From: a virus
Reading direction: 5' to 3' (one strand)
Length of the DNA: 64,000 nucleotides
Virus record (IMG/VR): IMGVR_UViG_3300044713_000119
Coordinates: 1 to 64,000 of that record
Position 1 is the stretch's first letter; every line of letters begins with the position of its first letter. Of this stretch, positions 47,893 through 54,672 are shown one piece after another. The notes beneath the pieces were generated by a model. It was not told where the DNA came from, ran no database searches, and was given only the letters and a program-made list of their open reading frames with translations. Made by a program: the position numbers and the translations under genes.

Positions 47893-48176
47893 CGACTGAG
47901 GCAGACGCGGAACTGGTACGAGAGGCGCACGATTTCGTGGTGAAGTTCGTTAATGACCATGAGGCGATGGGCCTTCCGTGGCGAGAATTTGCGGTAGCTG
48001 TGGCCTCTTTCGCCGCCGAGGTCAGACAGAGAGAAACGACACGTGCAGCCGGGATTGCAGACAAGTGGGCATTGTCGCATTCTTGTAAACACCATACCGA
48101 CGATCCTTGCTGCCATGTTAGAACTGGTGCGGCAATCGCTTCGGCCATCCGCGCTGGAGAAGGAGAGACGAGATGA
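47889..48176 (+). CDS. Small accessory protein with Cys/His group
   Basis: A 95-residue protein, start in an ATGA overlap with AGGAG upstream. A helical first part (AELVREAHDFVVKFVNDHEA) is followed by RAAGIADKWALSHSCKHHTD, CCHVRTGAAIASAIR. The AIASAIR end is a common tail in small soil-bacterial and phage proteins. Function unknown. Confidence 0.6.
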   Translation: MTTEADAELVREAHDFVVKFVNDHEAMGLPWREFAVAVASFAAEVRQRETTRAAGIADKWALSHSCKHHTDDPCCHVRTGAAIASAIRAGEGETR

Positions 48177-48358
48177 TGGACTTACCATGCTCGGTGCGTA
48201 TCGTTCGAGAGAGGGTGGAAATAGTTAAAGGCCACAAGGATGCACCGAATGCCGTAATGGAATTTACGCGGGAACAGGCTGAGACGCTAGCGAAAGTTAT
48301 CCTCATCAAGCTCGGCAAGATGACCGTAGCAGCATTGGGAGGAGAAGATGAAGTGTAA
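48173..48358 (+). CDS. Small accessory protein
   Basis: A 61-residue protein, coupled by ATGA. Strand-helix plan (VRIVRERVEIVKGHKD, REQAETLAKVILIKLGKMTV), like a small dimeric domain. No family recognised. Confidence 0.6.
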   Translation: MMDLPCSVRIVRERVEIVKGHKDAPNAVMEFTREQAETLAKVILIKLGKMTVAALGGEDEV

Positions 48359-48722
48359 CGGGTGCGGCAAGACACAGGATAAGTTGGAACTTCCTGACGG
48401 TTGGCGAACGATTACAGAAGTCCTCGCCAATGGAACGGGTTCGATCTATATGCCACGCGGATATTTGTGTGAAGTTTGTAGTACAAAACCTTGGCAGTAT
48501 GACCCGTTCGATGCGATGGCATTCCTGCATGGCTATCAATTAGCGAAAGGGATGCAGCCAACAGAGTCAGACTTTCCGAAACTGCTCAAGGAATTTGAAA
48601 CGGCAGTAATCGCACTATGCTCCTATGGTTGTCAGATGAACGCGCCGAAAAGTCTATTCGATCACTTGGCATCGTTACAAACTAAGATGCTCGCATGTGT
48701 AGCCGAGAAAGGGACGCGATGA
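48348..48722 (+). CDS. Small protein with zinc ribbon
   Basis: A 124-residue protein with N-terminal MKCNGCGKTQDKLELPDGW and YLCEVCSTKPW, two Cys pairs about 35 residues apart that form a zinc ribbon of the Lys-Cys-x-x-Cys-Gly kind. The C-terminal half is helical (FPKLLKEFETAVIALCSYGC). It overlaps the previous gene by eleven bases. Function unknown. Confidence 0.65.
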   Translation: MKCNGCGKTQDKLELPDGWRTITEVLANGTGSIYMPRGYLCEVCSTKPWQYDPFDAMAFLHGYQLAKGMQPTESDFPKLLKEFETAVIALCSYGCQMNAPKSLFDHLASLQTKMLACVAEKGTR

Positions 48723-48865
48723 AGACCACCGGGACGGCAGACTGGAAGTTCATTCTTGCATGTGTAGGCTTCGCTGTACTCATCGGCGCACTGGCCTACG
48801 TGGATTACATCTTGTACATGGGCACGCTGTGGATTAAGGCGTGGCAGTTTTGGGGGCCGATATGA
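48719..48865 (+). CDS. 48-residue membrane peptide
   Basis: A small gene with ATGA overlaps on both sides. MKTTGTADWKFILACVGFAV starts a long hydrophobic helix that ends near DYILYMGTLWIK, so one or two spans are possible. The conserved coupling supports translation. Function unknown. Confidence 0.55.
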   Translation: MKTTGTADWKFILACVGFAVLIGALAYVDYILYMGTLWIKAWQFWGPI

Positions 48866-49059
48866 AAACAGAACGAGATAGAGCGATAGCTTTAGCCCAT
48901 CGGGTGCTTGACCGTGTTAATGCCGACCCAGATGATGATATGGCGGTACTGGCGCGGCAATTCTTACGCGCAATCGAATGCTACTTGCCGCCGCGTTCCG
49001 CCGAATGTGAACATGGCATTGATCCAGCGCAGACTTGCGCAGTGTGTGACCTGCCATGA
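48862..49059 (+). CDS. Small accessory protein
   Basis: A 65-residue protein; start at 48862 lies in an ATGA overlap. A helical start (KTERDRAIALAHRVLDRVNA) and a C-terminal Cys/His cluster (AECEHGIDPAQTCAVC) suggest a metal knob. Function unknown. Confidence 0.6.
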   Translation: MKTERDRAIALAHRVLDRVNADPDDDMAVLARQFLRAIECYLPPRSAECEHGIDPAQTCAVCDLP

Positions 49060-50555
49060 CCACCGGGACGGCAGAAGACCGCAAGGCGTTTGAAACATAC
49101 CGTGACATGCAGAACGTGTACGCCGTTTGGGAAACATTTCAAGCTGGACTCGCCTACGCACGCTCACAGGCCGCTCCGCCACGAGAGAATGTCAGGATTG
49201 GCCCTACACTCTCAACTCGTCGCTGGATGAAGCTTCCCAAGAATAGCGATTATCCAGACTTCGCAGAGCTTCACTTGGAAAACGACTGGTGTCCAAAAGG
49301 AGGTTGTACGCCTGCATCTCTTTGTGAAGTCAGCGAGGCTCTGCAAATATCCGTTAAGGAGGCCGCTCCGCCGCAGGAGCCGCTAGAGCGCAACCATGCT
49401 GCCCGCACAAAGCTGGAGATGAAGTTTTGGGCGGCAATGCACGCAGCCGGAATTAAAGACGAGTGGGATGCCCAAGAGCGAATCAGTATTTCTGATTTGA
49501 TTGAACTGATGCAATTCACCGCCGCTCCTCTCCCGGCACCCGCTCAGCAAGAGCCGCGATGCCCAACGTGTGGGAGTACGAGACGGCTAACCTTCTATTG
49601 CCGCTTTCGTCATGAATTCAAAGACGGAACATCGGAACACCACGATGAGTGTGAGACTTGTACTGACCCTTGGCACGCAGCCGGGAAGCCGGAGGAGCCG
49701 CACTGTCGCGTTAGTTGGTGTGTGCGCGGTTTGCATGAGGCTGGCGTTCATTCATCTATTCCGCTAAGCAAAGCCAAAAGTACAGAGCAGGAACTTTGGT
49801 TTCATGGCACCATCGAAGAGCATGTTGCCACAATCGAACGTGATTGGTTTTGTGAAGGTACATGGTTTGCCGCCCACATGGAAGATGCTGTCAAATTTGG
49901 CGGCCCTATCGTGTTCTCGGTTAAAGTACGCTTCCCCAAAGAGCGCGTTTATGATTGGCAGGTTTGTTGCGCGAACGCCATACCTCCAGCGGCAATCGTG
50001 TGGCGCAGCAATGTGACAGTCGTGAATACCAAGCCGGAGGAGCCGCAGTCTGCGAAACTGGGGAGTAGTGGCGAGTTCCCGTTGGAATCGCCGACAACAA
50101 AGCCGGGCCAAAGAGTGGTGGACTGGAGCCAATTGTCTGAGCCGCAGTCTGCAACAGAAGCCGCACAGGAGCCAGCCGTGGGCATTCAGAGCGCAAGAGA
50201 ACACGACGAGCGAGACGAGCAAATAGCGATTGATGTCATTAAGCAGCACAAAGTAACGCCTACCAGCGACCCTAACGTGGCCGTTGATCTGGATTCGTTT
50301 CTGGATATGCGCGAAGAACTTATCTGTGAACGCCGAGAGGCCGCGTCTCTTCGGGAGCGCGTAGCGGACTTAGAAGCCGCCGCAAAAGTGTTGCTCGACA
50401 AACTGGATGTAGTTCTACCAAAAGTGGATAACGCCATCACGCTTAACACGCTTCGGGCAGGCGTGCAAACTTATGACGGCCCGCAGATCGGCGATGACAT
50501 GAAACGATTGCGCGAATTGCTTGAGACGGCACCCGGTAGAGGGCAGGGGCAATGA
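49056..50555 (+). CDS. Mosaic accessory protein with ADP-ribosyltransferase-like segment
   Basis: A 499-residue protein made of parts. Residues about 1-160 are helical with Pro/Ala-rich linkers (AAPPQEPLER, PLPAPAQQEPRCPTCGS). A CPTCG-CETC ribbon follows (about 169-205). At about 245-330 the stretch LWFHGTIEEHVATIERDWFC, GTWFAAHMEDAVKFGG and VFSVKV has the His-Gly-Thr and aromatic-Phe-Ala layout of ADP-ribosyltransferase or RNA 2'-phosphotransferase folds. Residues about 370-499 are an acidic coiled coil (REAASLRERVADLEAAAKVL). The linkers repeat short PxxEP(Q/R) words. The gene may be a fusion of several small early proteins. Target and activity are unknown. Confidence 0.55.
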   Translation: MTTGTAEDRKAFETYRDMQNVYAVWETFQAGLAYARSQAAPPRENVRIGPTLSTRRWMKLPKNSDYPDFAELHLENDWCPKGGCTPASLCEVSEALQISVKEAAPPQEPLERNHAARTKLEMKFWAAMHAAGIKDEWDAQERISISDLIELMQFTAAPLPAPAQQEPRCPTCGSTRRLTFYCRFRHEFKDGTSEHHDECETCTDPWHAAGKPEEPHCRVSWCVRGLHEAGVHSSIPLSKAKSTEQELWFHGTIEEHVATIERDWFCEGTWFAAHMEDAVKFGGPIVFSVKVRFPKERVYDWQVCCANAIPPAAIVWRSNVTVVNTKPEEPQSAKLGSSGEFPLESPTTKPGQRVVDWSQLSEPQSATEAAQEPAVGIQSAREHDERDEQIAIDVIKQHKVTPTSDPNVAVDLDSFLDMREELICERREAASLRERVADLEAAAKVLLDKLDVVLPKVDNAITLNTLRAGVQTYDGPQIGDDMKRLRELLETAPGRGQGQ

Positions 50556-50680
50556 CGGAACGACAGTTGATAGCTTTGCGGAATCCGGCGATTGAGGCCG
50601 AGGATTGCGTTAACCAGATTTATCGGCGCATTTACGGCCACTGGTCAACACTTTTGACGCTCAACTCTGGCTTCGAGTGA
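50552..50680 (+). CDS. 42-residue accessory protein
   Basis: A tiny gene that starts in an ATGA overlap. It is helical and slightly basic (RNPAIEAEDCVNQIYRRIYG). Coupling is the main support. Function unknown. Confidence 0.5.
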   Translation: MTERQLIALRNPAIEAEDCVNQIYRRIYGHWSTLLTLNSGFE

Positions 50681-50704
50681 ATCGAGAACTTTGAGGGCTT
50701 GCCC

Positions 50705-50980
50705 GTGTGGCACGCAAGCGTAGCAAGAATCAATCGAACATTCGATGCAGTGGTTCCCGTGAGTCGTTGGGATGACCGCACTCGCAAGGAAGCTGTAGAG
50801 ATACAGTTAGGCTTGCTTCACGGCGTAGGCACGCGAACATGGGAACGTACTGAGGACGGCGATAGTGCAATTCACATGCGACGGCGGCTGAATCGGTCAG
50901 AGATTGTGATGCTCCACCAAGTAAACGCGGCGTGCCCCGTATTCACGCATGGCGAGGCATCGAAGATTCTACTTTTGTGA
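50705..50980 (+). CDS. Hypothetical accessory protein
   Basis: A 91-residue protein; GTG at 50705 with TGAGGG upstream, or TTG two codons earlier. VWHASVARINRT, then QLGLLHGVGTRTW, IHMRRRLNRSEI: the Trp-His-Ala-Ser and His-x-Arg-Arg-Arg-Leu-[SN] words occur in a group of small actinobacterial and proteobacterial proteins, function unknown to me. Confidence 0.6.
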   Translation: MWHASVARINRTFDAVVPVSRWDDRTRKEAVEIQLGLLHGVGTRTWERTEDGDSAIHMRRRLNRSEIVMLHQVNAACPVFTHGEASKILLL

Positions 50981-50992
50981 CGAGGTAAAACG

Positions 50993-51445
50993 ATGAAATT
51001 GTACGCTATGCTCTTGCTGATTGCGGCGACCGCACAATCGTCTTCGCAACATGCGATCATTACCTGCGCTAACGGTCAAAAGGTCGATGTCGCGTGGGAA
51101 GGAATAACCGTCTTCGATGCGTGCCGAGTATTTCAGGCGGTTTCGCGGGCTACCGTGCAAACTGCTACGACTGGCGAGATTCCGTACAGCACACATGCGC
51201 CCGCACCCGTCCCCGAGGATGTTCCGGCGATCCAGGTCACCGTGCCCATAGAGGAATGTTTCTTAACAATGGAAGGGTGCGCCATTCGAGACGCAAACGG
51301 TAAACGCTTTACCCGCGATGACTGGTACGCCAATCCCGACAAGTATCACTTCACCCGCCAATCATGCGCCGACAAGGCCCGCATTCTCATGCACGACGAG
51401 GCTGATCCGCCGAAATATTACTGCCATCGGGTACATTCTGAGTAG
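50993..51445 (+). CDS. Small exported early protein
   Basis: A 150-residue protein with signal peptide MKLYAMLLLIAATAQSSSQH and Shine-Dalgarno GAGGT. The mature part has four to five cysteines (ITCANGQ, DACRVF, EECFLTMEGC, QSCADK, YYCHRV), suited to disulfides in the periplasm. It is the only Sec-type protein in the early block. Early exported phage proteins can block later infections at the cell surface; that is a hypothesis. Confidence 0.65.
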   Translation: MKLYAMLLLIAATAQSSSQHAIITCANGQKVDVAWEGITVFDACRVFQAVSRATVQTATTGEIPYSTHAPAPVPEDVPAIQVTVPIEECFLTMEGCAIRDANGKRFTRDDWYANPDKYHFTRQSCADKARILMHDEADPPKYYCHRVHSE

Positions 51446-51463
51446 AGAGGAGCCGACTGAGCC

Positions 51464-51646
51464 ATGAGCGACCTAGGCGAATTGTTTGGCTATGACACTA
51501 CTGGGCACGATATTCTCGGCACCCATCAGGACGAGCAGAACAACTGTCCCGTGTGCGGAGTTTCGGCCTACCGCCACACCGCAGAAATGGAAGCGGAATG
51601 TATGCGGAAACTGTTCGAGGGGCGGGTCAGCGGAGCGGAGAAGTGA
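51464..51646 (+). CDS. Small zinc-site protein, last early gene
   Basis: A 60-residue protein with AGAGGAG upstream. NNCPVCGVSAYRHTAEMEAE and the following CMRKL give Cys-x2-Cys and further His/Cys, so a small zinc site is likely. Its stop is one base from the terL stop on the other strand, leaving no room for a terminator between the converging genes. Confidence 0.6.
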   Translation: MSDLGELFGYDTTGHDILGTHQDEQNNCPVCGVSAYRHTAEMEAECMRKLFEGRVSGAEK

Positions 51647-51647
51647 G

Positions 51648-53183
51648 CTACTTCTTACGACCTTGGATTCTTTGTCTTGCAGTGCTTCCCCAGAATTGAG
51701 GAGCTTCTTTAGATTTTTCTTCGCGAGTAATTTGATCACGAAAGAGCATCGCCGAAGTGGGATCCTGCTTGTAGAGTTTCTCCAGGCGTTCTTCGGCTCG
51801 GACGCTGGCCGGTGGCAACGAACCTTCTAGGTGCGAATATGTGGTATACCGGAACGCCTCCCAGGCATCGTCTTTCCCGGTTGGATCGAGTTTGATCTTG
51901 AGAACTTTTTCCGGTTCCTTGGGATCGTGAATGCGGGTCTCGATCGCCTGGCGCAGCAGTGTACAACTGTCGGAGATGATCAGTTTGCCGTTCTTCAGCA
52001 TGGTGTAGACCAGCATCGAGCCGCCCGCAATGTCGCTTTTAGCTTTGATAAATCCGAGCCCATGGCGCCCCAAAACATCGTTCATCTGGCCGGCTAGGGT
52101 ATGGTGGTCTCCGCGGTCGTTCCAGCAATCTGGAGAGAGGTACATCGCCTGAATCTTACGCGGCTGTGCTTGGCCTTCCTTGCGCTCCGCAAAGCGCTCG
52201 TAGACTTCTTGGGCAAATGTTCTGACGTCAGTCTTTTTCTCGGCGACGTACTCGTCCAGCGCGTAGCAGATGCCGCGCTCGTCCACGCAGCAAAGATACG
52301 CGACCGCATGGGACCCAGAGAAGCCATAGTCAGCCCCAATCCAATGCGAGAAATAGAATTTGTCGCCGATTGATTGCCGTGGCACTACCATGCGGTTCGG
52401 CTGCCAGATGTTGAAATACTGGCCTTTGAATGCTCGCCAGCACCCCTCGAGCAAAGCATCCGCTGTGGCCGCGTGCTGCATCCGCACGTTGCGTTCGTAG
52501 GCTTCACCCAAGAGATCGTGATCTGCCAGCCGGCTGAAGATAAACTGCGTGGTCATGCCATGCAGGCTATCGTTGTCGCTTGGCCAGGTTGCGTCGTTGT
52601 AGATTTGTCCAGGGAACCGAACCGGTGGCTGGCAGTGCGGACACACGCCACCTAGAAACATCTTCATGTGCCAATCCATGTGGGGACCGCCCGGGTTGGT
52701 TCCCATGCGCACACGGAGGAATAGCGAGGGGTCGGTAGAGCGCAGGCGGGTGATCAGGTAGCGGACCTGATGCTCACTGTGGAATGTCGACTCATCCCAG
52801 AGTTCTACGCTGTAACTTTGAGACTGATGCGAGTAAACGTCATCGTCAGTTTCGCAAAACGCAAACTGAAAGGTCGAGCCCCATGGCCAGCGCCAAGTGT
52901 GCGTGTTGCCGTTGAACGTCGCTCCAGTTTGCGAGAACAGTTCACGCGACATCCGAATTGCTTCTGTATGCTCTGGCATCGATCGCCGGAACATGATCGT
53001 GTGACAATTTGAATTGTCGTACTCCGTCGCACCGTCGACCAACATCGTCGAAGTTTTTAGGCTACCGACGGACCCTCCCCCTAGCAGAAATTCAGCCTTA
53101 GAATTTAGCCAGGCGTCCTGGGCTTCACTTCCCGGCAGGAAGTTCAGCAGGTTCGGCCGGACGTCGGTCACCAACTGTCGCAT
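51648..53183 (-). CDS. terL: Terminase large subunit
   Basis: A 511-residue packaging motor. Residues about 36-47 (GGGSVGSLKTST) are a changed Walker A in which the usual Gly-Lys-Ser/Thr is Leu-Lys-Thr, a form found in some phage terminases. Walker B with catalytic Glu is VELWDEST (about 128-135), followed by the coupling motif region RVRMGTNPGG. The C-terminal nuclease has GADYGFSG with the first Asp and later MYLSPDCWNDRG. It translocates DNA into the head and cuts concatemers. It overlaps terS by 59 bases. The C-terminus ends in QRIQGRKK. Confidence 0.9.
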   Translation of the reverse strand: MRQLVTDVRPNLLNFLPGSEAQDAWLNSKAEFLLGGGSVGSLKTSTMLVDGATEYDNSNCHTIMFRRSMPEHTEAIRMSRELFSQTGATFNGNTHTWRWPWGSTFQFAFCETDDDVYSHQSQSYSVELWDESTFHSEHQVRYLITRLRSTDPSLFLRVRMGTNPGGPHMDWHMKMFLGGVCPHCQPPVRFPGQIYNDATWPSDNDSLHGMTTQFIFSRLADHDLLGEAYERNVRMQHAATADALLEGCWRAFKGQYFNIWQPNRMVVPRQSIGDKFYFSHWIGADYGFSGSHAVAYLCCVDERGICYALDEYVAEKKTDVRTFAQEVYERFAERKEGQAQPRKIQAMYLSPDCWNDRGDHHTLAGQMNDVLGRHGLGFIKAKSDIAGGSMLVYTMLKNGKLIISDSCTLLRQAIETRIHDPKEPEKVLKIKLDPTGKDDAWEAFRYTTYSHLEGSLPPASVRAEERLEKLYKQDPTSAMLFRDQITREEKSKEAPQFWGSTARQRIQGRKK

Positions 53184-53748
53184 TTTGTTCTGTTATCTCC
53201 TTGAGAGTTTGCTTTCGCCAGGATGGGATGAAGGCGCGGGTCTGAGCGGTATTCAAAGCTTGCACTGCAGCCGTCGCGCTGGCGTTGGCGATGTTTGTGT
53301 TCTGTGTTGGCTGGATGGCGCCGATAGCTTTATAGCCGACTTCGAACCAGTCAGCGGCCGCGCCGGCATTGATTTTCTTCGGAGCTACGACTTTTCGTGT
53401 GACAGCAATAAAGTGCTTGTCCAAAAATTCCCGGCGCAGGGTAATACTCTGTGTGGCTTTGTCTAAAGCGTCCTTCTTGAGTTCTTCGCGAAATTCCTCC
53501 ACTTGGGCGTCGATCAGTTTCGACACGGCTCGTCTGCGGTACATCCAGTTTGTCGCTTGGTAGAGATGGAGTCCCAGTTCTTCGCAGCACTGCCGCAGGG
53601 GTACACCTTGGGCGCGGAGGGCGCAGAACTGCATTTGAATGCCGTCCAAGGCAATGCGTGGGGGCTTCCCTACCCCGGTGGGAGGCAGGTGCTTATACTT
53701 TCTTGGGGGGACGGCAGGAGCAGGACTGTGGGCCTTCTTTGCGCCCAT
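53125..53748 (-). CDS. terS: Terminase small subunit (probable)
   Basis: A 207-residue protein directly before terL, which is the usual order. Residues about 38-70 (MQFCALRAQGVPLRQCCEEL, then HLYQATNWMYRRR) form a helix-turn-helix as in small terminases that recognise the packaging site. The middle is a charged helical oligomerisation region (VEEFREELKKDALDKATQS), and the C-terminal part is low-complexity and basic. Start ATG has weak upstream signal. No family signature proves it, but order and fold plan do. Confidence 0.75.
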   Translation of the reverse strand: MGAKKAHSPAPAVPPRKYKHLPPTGVGKPPRIALDGIQMQFCALRAQGVPLRQCCEELGLHLYQATNWMYRRRAVSKLIDAQVEEFREELKKDALDKATQSITLRREFLDKHFIAVTRKVVAPKKINAGAAADWFEVGYKAIGAIQPTQNTNIANASATAAVQALNTAQTRAFIPSWRKQTLKEITEQNATVGDRRPAEPAELPAGK

Positions 53749-53787
53749 GGTTTATTTTTCCGGCTTAGCTTGCCCGGAAGCCTTTCT

Positions 53788-53814
53788 GCCTCAGTCCAGG
53801 TGTGCGACTGAGGC
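53788..53814. other. Hairpin between endonuclease and terS genes
   Basis: GCCTCAGTC and GACTGAGGC form a perfect nine-base-pair stem with a nine-base loop, starting five bases past the endonuclease stop on the minus strand. There is no T-run. The other homing endonuclease in the window (7890-8741) also has hairpins at its borders. Confidence 0.65.
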
Positions 53815-53819
53815 GTCTG

Positions 53820-54668
53820 TTAACTTGCTACGAGGTAGCGCTGTCCGGTTCGACATGCTTGGACGTAAGTATTCCAACGATCAAACTTTCTGGCGCATCT
53901 GATGCGTGCCGTCTTACCATCGTAGAGCCACATCCCGAGTTTGATTGCAGCTTCTTTTCCGAGACTTAATTGCCAGGCGTGACGTTGGGGCTGAACCGAT
54001 GCGCACTGACCTATCCCAACGTGGTCACGCAGAACATTTAGCAACGACTGGACAAACTCTTGGCTGTTGGAAGTGTAATGAAACGTCATACGATGGTGGC
54101 CCTTGCTGAAGGCTGGTACGTTCCAGCAACCGTCACTGTCCAGAAGTCCACGAACGAAATCACGCAAGACTTCGACGGGAACATCGGGCCACGCCATCGT
54201 AGCAGCCTTCACTCCAGACAGTCCGAAGTGCTCACGCAATTCGCCGGTGACAACGACGGAATTGATGCGAATAACAAATGCCTCGCCAAAAGCATTCTTG
54301 TCATGGGATATCTTTAGGCAGCCTCCGAAGATGCGATTCACCTTTTCGATGATGTCCCGGTCTCCGGTGGTGATCACGGTTCTATAACCGGTGCGGCTAA
54401 CGCTGCCGTCTCCAAAGATCAACTCCAGCACCCACGCCTTCTCTGGAGTGAGCGGGAACAGCGTAAGGCAGTCCCTTCCGTGACCGACGCCAAGCCGGAT
54501 AGCTGTTCCGCGCGCTGTTGACTTGAATGGCACCGCATGCGCATTTAATGCGCGGTAAACCCATGACTGGGATTTGCACCACGCGAATGCGTTCATCATC
54601 GCCGTGGGCGTGACGCCAAGGCCGTACAGCCAGCAAGCGACCATCTCGCGTTTAAGGCTAAGTTCCAT
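53820..54668 (-). CDS. LAGLIDADG homing endonuclease
   Basis: A 282-residue protein. The two LAGLIDADG helices are at about residues 79-91 (WVLELIFGDGSV) and 170-182 (FVRGLLDSDGCW), each with the acidic residue that holds metal at the cut. The two half-domains follow (TTGDRDIIEKVNRIF; FHYTSNSQEFVQSLLNVL), so it is a single-chain, two-motif enzyme. The N-terminal 60 residues add a helix-turn-helix (CWLYGLGVTPTAMMNAFAW). It starts directly after the giant protein's stop and precedes terS; homing genes close to terminases are common because the flanks are conserved. The target is probably in terS, terL or the giant gene of related phages. Confidence 0.85.
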   Translation of the reverse strand: MELSLKREMVACWLYGLGVTPTAMMNAFAWCKSQSWVYRALNAHAVPFKSTARGTAIRLGVGHGRDCLTLFPLTPEKAWVLELIFGDGSVSRTGYRTVITTGDRDIIEKVNRIFGGCLKISHDKNAFGEAFVIRINSVVVTGELREHFGLSGVKAATMAWPDVPVEVLRDFVRGLLDSDGCWNVPAFSKGHHRMTFHYTSNSQEFVQSLLNVLRDHVGIGQCASVQPQRHAWQLSLGKEAAIKLGMWLYDGKTARIRCARKFDRWNTYVQACRTGQRYLVAS

Positions 54669-54672
54669 TGGA

